From: JADJOM01 sp046327715
Lineage (GTDB): Bacteria; Gemmatimonadota; Gemmatimonadetes; Gemmatimonadales; GWC2-71-9
DNA length: 64,000 nt
Reading direction: 5' to 3'
Assembly (NCBI GenBank): GCA_046327715.1
Contig: JAXLXY010000006.1
Coordinates: 62,001-126,000 of the forward strand
Shown here: piece after piece, positions 8,623 to 16,312 of the stretch
Layout: every line of letters begins with the position of its first letter
How positions within the stretch are numbered: the stretch's first letter is position 1
The notes under the pieces: model-generated
What the model saw: the letters and a program-made list of their open reading frames with translations, nothing else
Databases searched by the model: none
Told to the model about the DNA's origin: nothing
Program-made: the position numbers and the translations under genes

Positions 8623-9861
8623 ATGGAGTTGCCGGTCGGCGGTACGCGGAGGCCTCAGGGTCCGCTGCGCATCGCGTACGTCAGTGCTGATCGGGGCCAG
8701 CCGGTCTTCGGGCGATCGCGGGTGGCGGCCCGGGCCCAGGCGTTCCTCCGCACCCTGCGTGCACAGGGCCATGCGGTCGAAGTGTTCGCCCCTCGCCCCG
8801 GGCAGGATCGCCCCCTGGGACTTGCCGACCTGCCGGTCCACGCCCTGCCGGCTGGCCGGGCGGGACGGCGCTGGCCGCCGGTGTGGCGCGCGCTGGCGGT
8901 CAACGGGGACCTGCGCGCCGCCCTGGAGACCGCTGGACCGTTCGACCTCGTCTATGAACGCTACTCGCTGTGGAGTTACGCCGCGATGGACTGGGCGGCC
9001 GGCGCCATGATCCCGAGCATCCTCGAGGTGGATGCCCCGCTCGTGGAACTGGAGGGTCGGCGCTTAGGGGTGCTCGAGGCGCACGCCGGCGTCCGCGTGG
9101 CCCACCGGGCGTTCGGGGCGGCCGGCGTCCTGGCGGCGGCTTCCCCCGCGGTGGCGGACTACCTGCAAACGCTCCGCATTCCCGCCGAGCGGGTGCGTCC
9201 GGCTCCCCACGCCATCGAGCCCGAACGATTCCTGCCGGAGCCGGGGCCGGCCTGGAGCGCCCCACCCGGGAGCTTCACCATCGGCTATGCCGGTCCGCTC
9301 GGCGACGCCGAGGCCCTGCCGGTCCTGCTGCGCGCGTTCGCCAGCCTCGCCCGGTTCCACGAAGACTGTCAGCTGCTCGTGGTCGGCGATGGACCGGAAC
9401 GGGAGCGGCTGGAGACCCAGCTCGGCGAGTGGGGGCTTGCCGACCGGGCCTGGTTTGCCGGTGCCGTCCCGCCGTGCGAGGTCCCCAGCTGGCTGGCAGC
9501 CATGGATGCCGTGGTTACACCACCTTCGGTTGCCGCGGACTGGGGCTGGCCCCTCGAGGTCTACGAGGCGATGGCCTCGGGCCGAGCGGTTGTGGCCCGG
9601 CAGTCCGGCCGAGGCCGATCTCTCGTCGAACACGAACTCACGGGATTCACGGTGCCCGCGGACGATGCCTGGGCCCTGGCCACGGCCCTTTCCCGCCTGC
9701 GGCGGGACTACGAGCTCCGGCGCCGCCTGGGCGCCAACGCGCGCGCTGTGGTTGTCCGCCAGCATTCGTGGGCCGCGCGCGCGCGCGCCCTGCTCGGTCT
9801 GGCGCAGGTGGGGACGGTGCCACGGGTGCCCCTCCCGGCCGGCCGGGGGTGGCCGCAGTGA
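8623..9861 (+). CDS. Glycosyltransferase family 4 (GT-B fold)
   Basis: 412 residues. The N-terminal Rossmann-like half begins LRIAYVSADRGQPVFG and contains the usual RVAARAQAFLRTLRAQGH helix. The C-terminal half has the GT4 nucleotide-sugar site: FTIGYAGPLGDAEALPVLLR, then QLLVVGDGPERERLE, then GWPLEVYEAMASGRAVVARQ with downstream ELTGFTVPADD. It should be cytoplasmic or membrane-associated and transfer a sugar from a nucleotide donor; donor and acceptor cannot be inferred. GGAGG sits 4 nt before ATG 8623. It stands alone rather than within a visible polysaccharide cluster. Confidence 0.88.
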   Translation: MELPVGGTRRPQGPLRIAYVSADRGQPVFGRSRVAARAQAFLRTLRAQGHAVEVFAPRPGQDRPLGLADLPVHALPAGRAGRRWPPVWRALAVNGDLRAALETAGPFDLVYERYSLWSYAAMDWAAGAMIPSILEVDAPLVELEGRRLGVLEAHAGVRVAHRAFGAAGVLAAASPAVADYLQTLRIPAERVRPAPHAIEPERFLPEPGPAWSAPPGSFTIGYAGPLGDAEALPVLLRAFASLARFHEDCQLLVVGDGPERERLETQLGEWGLADRAWFAGAVPPCEVPSWLAAMDAVVTPPSVAADWGWPLEVYEAMASGRAVVARQSGRGRSLVEHELTGFTVPADDAWALATALSRLRRDYELRRRLGANARAVVVRQHSWAARARALLGLAQVGTVPRVPLPAGRGWPQ

Positions 9862-9892
9862 GCCACGCGCAGCGCAGGGTTGCCAGCCACCT

Positions 9893-9907
9893 GTACCGTT
9901 TCGGTAC
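9893..9907. repeat. Inverted repeat GTACCG-TTT-CGGTAC in leader of sigma-54 activator gene
   Basis: A perfect 6-bp inverted repeat with 3-nt centre, in the 226-nt gap 9862-10087. It could be an operator or a small hairpin ending the glycosyltransferase transcript. Downstream a -10-like TACAAT is at 9969-9974 without a good -35. No sigma-54 -24/-12 element was recognised in the gap. Confidence 0.4.
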
Positions 9908-10087
9908 GACTAGCACAAATCGTCCCCACAGTCGGGTCGGATCTGGCTGGGGTCACTTTTCCAAGTTCTACAATCACAACGACTTGAATCTCGGCACCGC
10001 CGCGTGGCATTCCGGTCCACTTCCTGCCTTCCCGGGGGGCATTCGCGCCATTCTCCCCCGAATGCCCGAGGACCCGTGCCGCATCCG

Positions 10088-11425
10088 ATGCCCCAGCTCG
10101 CCGTGCTTGCCGCGAGCGATTCCTTCGCCGCCATCTGGCCCGGCCTTGCGGCCGCGGCCGGGTTTGAGCTGGTGGTCGGGGAGCGGGCGCCGGCCGAGGC
10201 GGCCGTCGTGGTGCTGAACGCGGCGGGGGTCGAGGACCAGATCGCCGATCGGCTGGAGGCCGTGCGCGGCCGGCACCCGGAGGTCGCGGTGGTGGGTGCG
10301 GCGGCGGAGCACCGGATCGCCATCCGGGCCATGCGGGCCGGGGCGCGGGAGTATTTCGCGCTGCCGCAGGACCTGTCGCTGCTGCAGGGCTGGCTGGCGC
10401 AACAGGCGGAGCGGGTGCGGGTGGCCGGGTCTTCGGCCAGCTTCACCAGCCTGGAGGCGTCGAAGTACCAGTTCGACGGCATCCTGGGGGAGAGCCCGGC
10501 CCTGCGGGAGACGCTGGACCGCGCGGCACGGATCATCCCGCACGGGGCGGTGACGGTGCTGATCGGCGGCGAGACCGGCACGGGCAAGGAACTGCTGGCG
10601 CGGGCGGTGCACTACAACGGGCCGCGGAAGAAGGCGCCGTTCGTGGACGTGAACTGCGCCGCGATCCCGGAAAACCTGCTGGAGAGCGAGCTGTTCGGGC
10701 ACGAGAAGGGTGCGTTCACCGACGCCAGCGCCGCCAAACCGGGGCTGTTCGAGGTGGCGAACGGGGGAACGATCTTCCTGGACGAGATCGGGCACCTCTC
10801 GCTGCCGCTGCAGGGCAAGCTGCTCCGGGTCCTGGAGCAGCGCGAGATCCGGCGGATCGGCGGCACCACCACCATGGCGGTGGATGTCCGGGTCATCGCG
10901 GCCACTCACGTGGACCTGGCCGAGGCGTCGCGGCGGGGGGAGTTTCGCGAGGACCTCTACTATCGGCTCAATGTGGTGGGGCTGCGCCTGCCGGCGCTGC
11001 GGGAGCGTGGCAACGACCTGCTGTTGCTGGCGGGGGCCTTCCTGCGGCGCTTCGCGGGAGACTACGGCATTGCGGTGCCGACGCTGACCCCCGCCGCCGA
11101 GCGCCGGCTGCTCGCTCACCCGTGGAGCGGCAACATCCGCGAGCTCCGCAACGTGATCGAGCGGGCACTGCTCATGTGCAGCGGCGGGGTGGTCGACGCG
11201 CCGGACCTGGGGCTCGACGCCTCCCGGTCCCTGGTGCCATCCGGCGGGGTGCCGTTCCCCGCCGCGATGTCCGACATCGTCCGCGCCGCGGCCGCCGCGA
11301 TGGTTCGGCTGGCCGACGGCAACAAGAGCGAGGCGGCGCGCCGCCTCGGCATTTCCCGTACGCGACTGCTCCGACTGCTGGCTCCACGCGGGCGGCAGGC
11401 CGCCCTCACCGAGGAAGAATTCTGA
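10088..11425 (+). CDS. Sigma-54-dependent transcriptional activator with degenerate receiver-like N-terminus
   Basis: 445 residues from ATG 10088; GTG 10076 is an in-frame alternative, and GAGGA at 10068-10072 is badly spaced for both. Residues 1-115 look like a receiver fold but lack the acceptor aspartate (VVVLNAAG, Asn44 at that place) and the conserved lysine. The AAA+ domain has Walker A GETGTGKE (161-168), Walker B GGTIFLDEIG (226-235) and the arginine-finger region EFREDLYYRLNVV. The sigma-54 contact loop reads GAFTDA (208-213) rather than GAFTGA. A Fis-type HTH ends the protein (NKSEAARRLGISRTRLLRLL). Its stop overlaps the lipoprotein start (TGATG). Activation is probably by protein partner or level, not phosphorylation (inference). 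Confidence 0.92.
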   Translation: MPQLAVLAASDSFAAIWPGLAAAAGFELVVGERAPAEAAVVVLNAAGVEDQIADRLEAVRGRHPEVAVVGAAAEHRIAIRAMRAGAREYFALPQDLSLLQGWLAQQAERVRVAGSSASFTSLEASKYQFDGILGESPALRETLDRAARIIPHGAVTVLIGGETGTGKELLARAVHYNGPRKKAPFVDVNCAAIPENLLESELFGHEKGAFTDASAAKPGLFEVANGGTIFLDEIGHLSLPLQGKLLRVLEQREIRRIGGTTTMAVDVRVIAATHVDLAEASRRGEFREDLYYRLNVVGLRLPALRERGNDLLLLAGAFLRRFAGDYGIAVPTLTPAAERRLLAHPWSGNIRELRNVIERALLMCSGGVVDAPDLGLDASRSLVPSGGVPFPAAMSDIVRAAAAAMVRLADGNKSEAARRLGISRTRLLRLLAPRGRQAALTEEEF

Positions 11426-12057
11426 TGTCTCCCCGATTCCTGACCCTGGCGACCCTCGCGGCGCTGGCCCTGGCCTGCAGCACCGCCACCGATGGCGGTG
11501 GCAACGGCCCCGATCCCACGGATACGACCGTCACCCAGGACAGCCTGAGCTTCCTGCGCCCCGCCGTGACCGCGCCCCCGCTCGGTGCGCGCACCCAGAG
11601 CTTCTGGGCGGTGCGCGGGGAGCGCCGCGAGCTGCGCCTGATGTACCAGAAGGCCGCCGGCGCCAACGATTCGTTCGAGTTCATCCGTTTCCGGGTGGAC
11701 GATCGGACCCTGGTGAGCGACAGCGCCGGCAACCCGCTCGCCAGCGGCGACTCGGTGCTCATCACGGTGTCGGTCAGCGACACGGCGAACCTGATCATCC
11801 AGTTCTCCCCGTCGGGGCTCGTGTTCAACCCGTCCCGGCCGGCGCGGCTGTGGATCAAGTACCGCGATGCGGACCCGGACTTGGACGAGGACGGCATCGT
11901 CACCGCGGCCGACACCACGATCCTCCTCGGGTTGCATATCTGGAAGGAAGAGCAGGTCGGCGATCCCTGGTCGCAGCTGCCGAGCACCGTGAACACGCTG
12001 GAGCAGGAAGTCGAGGCGGACATCCCCGGCTTCACCCGTTACGCCGTGGCCTACTAG
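11425..12057 (+). CDS. Predicted lipoprotein with an EF-hand-type calcium loop
   Basis: 210 residues, with no known family that I recognise. The lipobox is LAALALAC (Cys18), followed by a Gly/Asp/Thr linker. Residues about 40-145 are beta-rich (VLITVSVSDTANLIIQFSP). Residues 152-163, DLDEDGIVTAAD, are a textbook EF-hand or dockerin-like calcium loop (D-x-D-x-D-G-x-V-x-x-x-D), followed by a helix. ATG 11425 shares its A with the sigma-54 activator stop, and GAGG lies upstream within that gene. It is likely an envelope lipoprotein that binds calcium and is made together with the activator. Confidence 0.8.
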   Translation: MSPRFLTLATLAALALACSTATDGGGNGPDPTDTTVTQDSLSFLRPAVTAPPLGARTQSFWAVRGERRELRLMYQKAAGANDSFEFIRFRVDDRTLVSDSAGNPLASGDSVLITVSVSDTANLIIQFSPSGLVFNPSRPARLWIKYRDADPDLDEDGIVTAADTTILLGLHIWKEEQVGDPWSQLPSTVNTLEQEVEADIPGFTRYAVAY

Positions 12058-12068
12058 GAGCCCATGGC

Positions 12069-12971
12069 ATGACCGCCCATCCTGTCGAGGTGCCGGACGA
12101 AGTGGCCGCGGCGGAGCGTGAGCTCCGCCAGGGGCTGCTGCGGCCGGCCCGCGAGCGCCTCCTCGCCGCGCTGCCGGTGCTGGAGCGGGGGGATGCGGCC
12201 GTCTACCGGCGGGCGGTGAACATGCTGGGGGCGGCTCACTTCGAGCTGGGCGAGCTGGCAGAGGCGAGCGCGGCCTTCGCGCGCGCGCTGGAGCTGGCCA
12301 ACCACGCCGGGGACGCGCTGGTCCTCGGCCGGGCCTGCAACAACCTCGGCATGATCGCGAACGTCACCGGCCGGCGGGAGGAGGCGCTCACCCAGTACCA
12401 GCTGGCGATTCCCGCCTACCAGCGGGTCGGGAGCACCGCCGGTCTCGCCGAGACCTGCCACAACCTGGCGATCACCTACCGGGATCTCGGCCAGTATGAT
12501 CCCGCCGATCGCTACGAGCGGCGCGCCATCGGGTATGCGCGGGAGGCCGGCAACCAGCGGCTGCTGGCGATGGCCCACGTGGGCCGGGGCGACCTGTCAT
12601 TGCGCCGGGGGGAGGCGGCCGTGGCGGAGGCGGGGGCGCGGCTCGGGGCGGAGCAGTACGCCGCGATCCCGGACCACCTGGGCGAGGCGGATGCGCTCCG
12701 GCTCGCCGGGGCGGCGCGGACGGCGCTGGGGCAGTTCGCCGCCGCCCGGACCGCGCTGGACCGTGCGGTGAGCCTGGCCCGTGAGCACGCCAGCCCGCTG
12801 ATCGAGGCGGAGGCACTCGAGGCGCGGGCGCGGCTGGCAGCGCGGGAGCGCCGCTGGGCCGAGGCCGGTGCGGACGTGGCGGTGGCGCTCGGGCTGCTCG
12901 AGCGGCTGGGCGCCGCGGAGGAACATGCCGCGCTGGCGCGCTGGTACGGGGAGGCCCGCGCGGGCGCCTAG
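12069..12971 (+). CDS. TPR-repeat protein
   Basis: 300 residues, all helical, with no signal peptide, so probably cytoplasmic. At least four tetratricopeptide repeats are visible, for example RAVNMLGAAHFELGELAEAS, RACNNLGMIANVTGRREEAL and ETCHNLAITYRDLGQYDPAD. The start is fixed by AGGAG at 12056-12060, which overlaps the lipoprotein stop, 8 nt before ATG 12069. It shares an operon with the sigma-54 activator and the lipoprotein and could be a scaffold for either; no enzymatic motif is present. Confidence 0.85.
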   Translation: MTAHPVEVPDEVAAAERELRQGLLRPARERLLAALPVLERGDAAVYRRAVNMLGAAHFELGELAEASAAFARALELANHAGDALVLGRACNNLGMIANVTGRREEALTQYQLAIPAYQRVGSTAGLAETCHNLAITYRDLGQYDPADRYERRAIGYAREAGNQRLLAMAHVGRGDLSLRRGEAAVAEAGARLGAEQYAAIPDHLGEADALRLAGAARTALGQFAAARTALDRAVSLAREHASPLIEAEALEARARLAARERRWAEAGADVAVALGLLERLGAAEEHAALARWYGEARAGA

Positions 12972-12978
12972 GCGCCGC

Positions 12979-14397
12979 TCAGCCCCAGCCGCCGCGGCGC
13001 CCCCAGGCCTGGACCCCGAGCACTGCCGCGAACCAGAGGCAGATCGCCCCGAAGACGTAGCTCATCACCGTGGGCAGGCCCACGAAGAGCAGGCCCAGCA
13101 CGGCGAGCGCCAGGATCCCGGGGCCAACCAGTGAGCGGAACGCGCCGCTGACCAGGCGGCGCGCCGCCACCACGGTGCGGGCCCGGAACTCCCGTCGGCC
13201 CCGGCGCCGGCCCGCCACGCCCCGTTCCCCGCGCCGGGCCAGCCGGCTCGGCATCACGCTCCGCAGGGCCCCCGGTCCCCGGCGCACCTGCCGCACCACC
13301 TCGACACTCTGGGCGATGTCCCGGCGGAACTGCTGCTCCATGGCGCGGGCCAGCGCCGGGTCCTCGATGACCACGTCGAGTTCGTAATTGCCGACCAGGC
13401 TCGAGGCGTTGAGGTTGCTGGTGCCCACCCGGACCCAGCGACCGTCCGCCACCATGGTCTTGGCGTGGATCATGGGGCCGTCCCACTCGAAGATCCGCAG
13501 CCCCGCCCGCAGGATGTCGCGATAGCCGAGGCGGGTGAGGTTCCGCACCAGCGGGACATCGCTCGCGCCGGGCACCAGCAGCCGGATATCGACGCCGTCG
13601 CGCTCCGCGAGGGCCATCACCTCGAAGAGCCGGGCGGGCGGCACCAGGTAGGCATCCACGATCCACAGCCGGCGACGGCAGCCCGCGGCCAGGTACTCGA
13701 GGACCCGGTAGGCGCGCTGCTTGCCCGGCTCCCCGACGACGATGCGCACGGCGGCATCGCCCATGGCCGGCGCCTCGGCGGCGTGCTCCTCCTCCGGCAG
13801 CGGCGGCCCCGCCCGGCTCCACACCCTGGCGAACGCCAGGTCGAGCGCGTGGCTGGCCGGCCCCTCGATGAGCACCGCCGTGTCGCGCCAGGGGGGAATG
13901 CCGCGGGAGGTATCGCCGGCCCATTCATCGCCGATGCACAGGCCGCCGACCACCGCCCGGGTGCCGTCGGCCACCACCAGCTTGCGGTGGTCGCGCGCGA
14001 TGATGCGGTGGGGGCGGAAGAGCGACGGGGGGTTGAAGCAGCGCACCTCGCAGCCGGCCGCGCGCAGGAAGCGCCAGTAGGCCCCCCCGGTGCCGATGGA
14101 GCCGAGCCAGTCATACAGCACCCGCACCGGGAGCCCGGCGCGCGCGCGGGTGGCAAGCGCCTCCGCGAAGCGCCAGCCGGTGGCGTCGTCGCGGATGATG
14201 TAATTCTCGAAGTGGATGAACCGGGAAGCGCCCTCGATGAGCGCCAGCATCGCGCCGTAGGCGGAGGGTCCGTCCTGCAGCAGCGCCACCCGGTTCCCCG
14301 GGATCGGCCGGGCGGCCGCGGCGCGATCGATGGCGCGCTGCGTCGCCGGCCGGCTGGTGGTGGAGATCCGGCCCGGGCGATCCGTCGGGGAGGTCAT
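12979..14397 (-). CDS. Phospholipase D / cardiolipin synthase-type protein with C-terminal membrane helices
   Basis: 472 residues. Two HKD motifs are intact: DHRKLVVADG in the first half and IHAKTMVADG followed by GTSNLN in the second. That arrangement is typical of bacterial cardiolipin synthases (ClsB-like), which transfer phosphatidyl groups by a His-phosphatidyl intermediate. There is no N-terminal helix pair; instead two hydrophobic segments sit at the extreme C-terminus (GILALAVLGLLFVGLPTVM, then YVFGAICLWFAAVLGV) after a very Arg-rich linker. ATG 14397 overlaps the HD-protein stop as ATGA. The reading frame is open further upstream, but that part is out of frame with the HD gene and non-coding. 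Confidence 0.88.
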   Translation of the reverse strand: MTSPTDRPGRISTTSRPATQRAIDRAAAARPIPGNRVALLQDGPSAYGAMLALIEGASRFIHFENYIIRDDATGWRFAEALATRARAGLPVRVLYDWLGSIGTGGAYWRFLRAAGCEVRCFNPPSLFRPHRIIARDHRKLVVADGTRAVVGGLCIGDEWAGDTSRGIPPWRDTAVLIEGPASHALDLAFARVWSRAGPPLPEEEHAAEAPAMGDAAVRIVVGEPGKQRAYRVLEYLAAGCRRRLWIVDAYLVPPARLFEVMALAERDGVDIRLLVPGASDVPLVRNLTRLGYRDILRAGLRIFEWDGPMIHAKTMVADGRWVRVGTSNLNASSLVGNYELDVVIEDPALARAMEQQFRRDIAQSVEVVRQVRRGPGALRSVMPSRLARRGERGVAGRRRGRREFRARTVVAARRLVSGAFRSLVGPGILALAVLGLLFVGLPTVMSYVFGAICLWFAAVLGVQAWGRRGGWG

Positions 14398-14975
14398 CCC
14401 GAGCCCAGGCCGAGGTCCCGCTCGACGGGGCGGAGGGCCTCGAGCACGAAGGCGATGAGTTCCTCGAGTGGCACACCGAGCTCGGCGGCGCCCTGCAGCA
14501 CGTCCTCCCGGCTCACTCCCCTGGCAAAGCCCTTGTCCTTGAGCTTCTTCCGGACGCTGGCCACCTCGAGGTCCATGAGGCTCCGGGAGGGCCGCACCAG
14601 GGCGCAGGCCACGAGGAACCCGCACAGCTCGTCCACCGCGAACAGGGCGCGGGCCATGGGCGTCTCACGAGGCACGCCGGTGTAGCTCGCGTGGCCCAGG
14701 ATGGCGCGCTGCATCGGCTCGGGCAGGCCCTGCGCGGCCAGCAGCCGCACCCCCGCGGCGGGGTGCTCCTCCGTGGCCGACCGGGCGGCGTTGGGGTAGC
14801 GCTCGTAGTCGAAGTCGTGCAGCAGTCCCACCAGCCCCCACGCCTCGGGATCCTCCCCGGCGCGCAGCGCCATGGCCCGCATGGCGGCCTCGACGGCGTA
14901 CATGTGCTTCCGGAGGGCGTCGGAGGGGGTGTACTCGTGCATGAGCGCCAGGGCGCGATCGCGGGTCCAGGTCAT
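14394..14975 (-). CDS. HD-domain protein (predicted metal-dependent phosphohydrolase)
   Basis: 193 residues. HD-superfamily ligands are visible in order: H in RKHMYAVEAAM, HD in VGLLHDFDYERYP, H in TEEHPAAGVRLL, and H in RAILGHASYTG. This is the compact HDIG-like hydrolase form seen in many bacteria, with unknown physiological substrate. A charged helical C-terminus follows (VRKKLKDKGFARG). It is translationally coupled to the cardiolipin-synthase-like gene. Confidence 0.88.
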   Translation of the reverse strand: MTWTRDRALALMHEYTPSDALRKHMYAVEAAMRAMALRAGEDPEAWGLVGLLHDFDYERYPNAARSATEEHPAAGVRLLAAQGLPEPMQRAILGHASYTGVPRETPMARALFAVDELCGFLVACALVRPSRSLMDLEVASVRKKLKDKGFARGVSREDVLQGAAELGVPLEELIAFVLEALRPVERDLGLGSG

Positions 14976-14988
14976 GTCCTACAATGAA

Positions 14989-15021
14989 CGGCCCCCCGCT
15001 GCCGGTGGCAACGGGGGGCCG
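14989..15021 (-). terminator. GC hairpin downstream of GDSL lipoprotein gene
   Basis: A 10-bp perfect stem, 14989-14998 with 15012-15021 (CGGCCCCCCG and its complement), with a 13-nt loop. It is 20 nt past the GDSL gene stop on the minus strand. No U-tract follows. Confidence 0.5.
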
Positions 15022-15040
15022 GGGACCAGGCGCGGGTGGG

Positions 15041-16294
15041 CTAGTTGGGGCAGCTCACCGTGGCGCAGAGCGGCACCGGAAGGCTGGTGCCGTATGTCTG
15101 GTTGATCTTGGAGGCCACCGAGTCGGCGATCAGGCGATGGGCCGCGGTGCTCGGGTGGATGCCATCCAGCGAGAACAGGGTGCCGAAGGTGATGGGGCCG
15201 GCCGGGAGGTTGCTCACGTCCGGGAAGGGAAGAATGGCTCCCAGCACGCTGTCGCGCTGGAACTGCAGCGCCGCGTTCACGTCGACGAGGCCCCACCCGT
15301 TGGCTGCGGCCACGGCGGCGATATGCGCATTGTAGCTGGCCACGGCGGTCTTCATCGCGGCCACCTCGGCCGCGCTGATCACCTCGGGGGCGACGGTGCA
15401 GTCGATGGTCTGGGGCTGCCCGAGCTGGGCCGCGCCCAGCTTGGTGAGGGCCACCGGCCAGGGCACGAGGGTGGTCAGGCCGATGCCGAGCGGCGAGCAG
15501 TTGGCGTTGACCGTGAAGGTGGGGACCGCGGCCAGCAGCGGGTTCTGGGCCGGCAGCGGCGGCGGGCAGCCGCCGTTCTTGGCGCAGTAGTAGATGGCCC
15601 CGAGCGAGGCGTAGGGGATGATCGTCACGTCCGGCACGTTGACCAGCACCACCCGGGCGCCGGTCGCGGAGAGCGCGGTGGCGACGCTGTCGTAGTCCGA
15701 GTCGAACGCGGCCGGCGAAGTGATCTGCGTGGTGTCACCCGCGTTGGTGCTCGAGATCAGGGCGCCGAGCACGTCGTTGGCGCCGATCCAGACCGTGATG
15801 AAGGTGGGATGGAGCATCGCAATGTGCTCGAGCTCGGTCTTGCCGCCCAGGAAGATCGTCTTGAGCGGGTCAAAGCTCGACGGCGGCGGGCCGAAGTTGG
15901 TGAACAGGTTCGCCACGACGTTGCCGGGGACGGCCACGTTGTTGTACGGGCCTGGGCGCGTGACCCGCAGGTCGCAGGTGGTGCTCAGGCCGCCACCCAC
16001 CCGGGCCTGGGTCACGTTGTTGATGAAAGGCGGCGGGCAGCCGCGGCCGGCCAGCTGGGGGTAGTTGAAGCTGGTGCCCATCGCCTTGGCGAGCAGCTGG
16101 GCATAGCTCCGCAGCTGGGTGCTGTCACTGATGCCTCCGGACTGGAAGCCGGCGGTGATGCTGTTGCCGAGGGAGGCGTACCGCTGGAACATCGGGTCCA
16201 CGGTCGCGGGGGCGTTGAGCTTCTCGTCGGTGCGGCATCCCGCGAGCACCGGCAGCGCGACGAGCAGGGTCGAAACGAGTCGCTTGATCTGCAT
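15041..16294 (-). CDS. SGNH/GDSL-family lipoprotein hydrolase
   Basis: 417 residues. The lipobox is LPVLAGC (Cys20), so it is anchored in the envelope. GDSL block I is YASLGNSITAG with candidate nucleophile Ser45, block III is TVWIGANDVLGA, and block V is DGIHPSTAAHR with the DxxH dyad. It is therefore a probable esterase or lipase acting on lipids or acylated glycans. GGAG lies 8 nt before ATG 16294. It follows the FadL-type gene by 18 nt, so a lipid-hydrolysis plus fatty-acid-uptake pair in one transcript is plausible. Confidence 0.9.
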   Translation of the reverse strand: MQIKRLVSTLLVALPVLAGCRTDEKLNAPATVDPMFQRYASLGNSITAGFQSGGISDSTQLRSYAQLLAKAMGTSFNYPQLAGRGCPPPFINNVTQARVGGGLSTTCDLRVTRPGPYNNVAVPGNVVANLFTNFGPPPSSFDPLKTIFLGGKTELEHIAMLHPTFITVWIGANDVLGALISSTNAGDTTQITSPAAFDSDYDSVATALSATGARVVLVNVPDVTIIPYASLGAIYYCAKNGGCPPPLPAQNPLLAAVPTFTVNANCSPLGIGLTTLVPWPVALTKLGAAQLGQPQTIDCTVAPEVISAAEVAAMKTAVASYNAHIAAVAAANGWGLVDVNAALQFQRDSVLGAILPFPDVSNLPAGPITFGTLFSLDGIHPSTAAHRLIADSVASKINQTYGTSLPVPLCATVSCPN

Positions 16295-16312
16295 GATCAG
16301 GCTCCGGTGGCG

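Noticed and set aside
9776..9792. GC dinucleotide run as Z-DNA or repeat element
   Set aside because: It lies inside the glycosyltransferase coding frame (Ala/Arg codons); a similar run at 21303-21312 is also coding.
8623..9861. Polysaccharide biosynthesis cluster around the glycosyltransferase
   Set aside because: Neighbours on both sides are regulators and efflux genes; only one glycosyltransferase is present.
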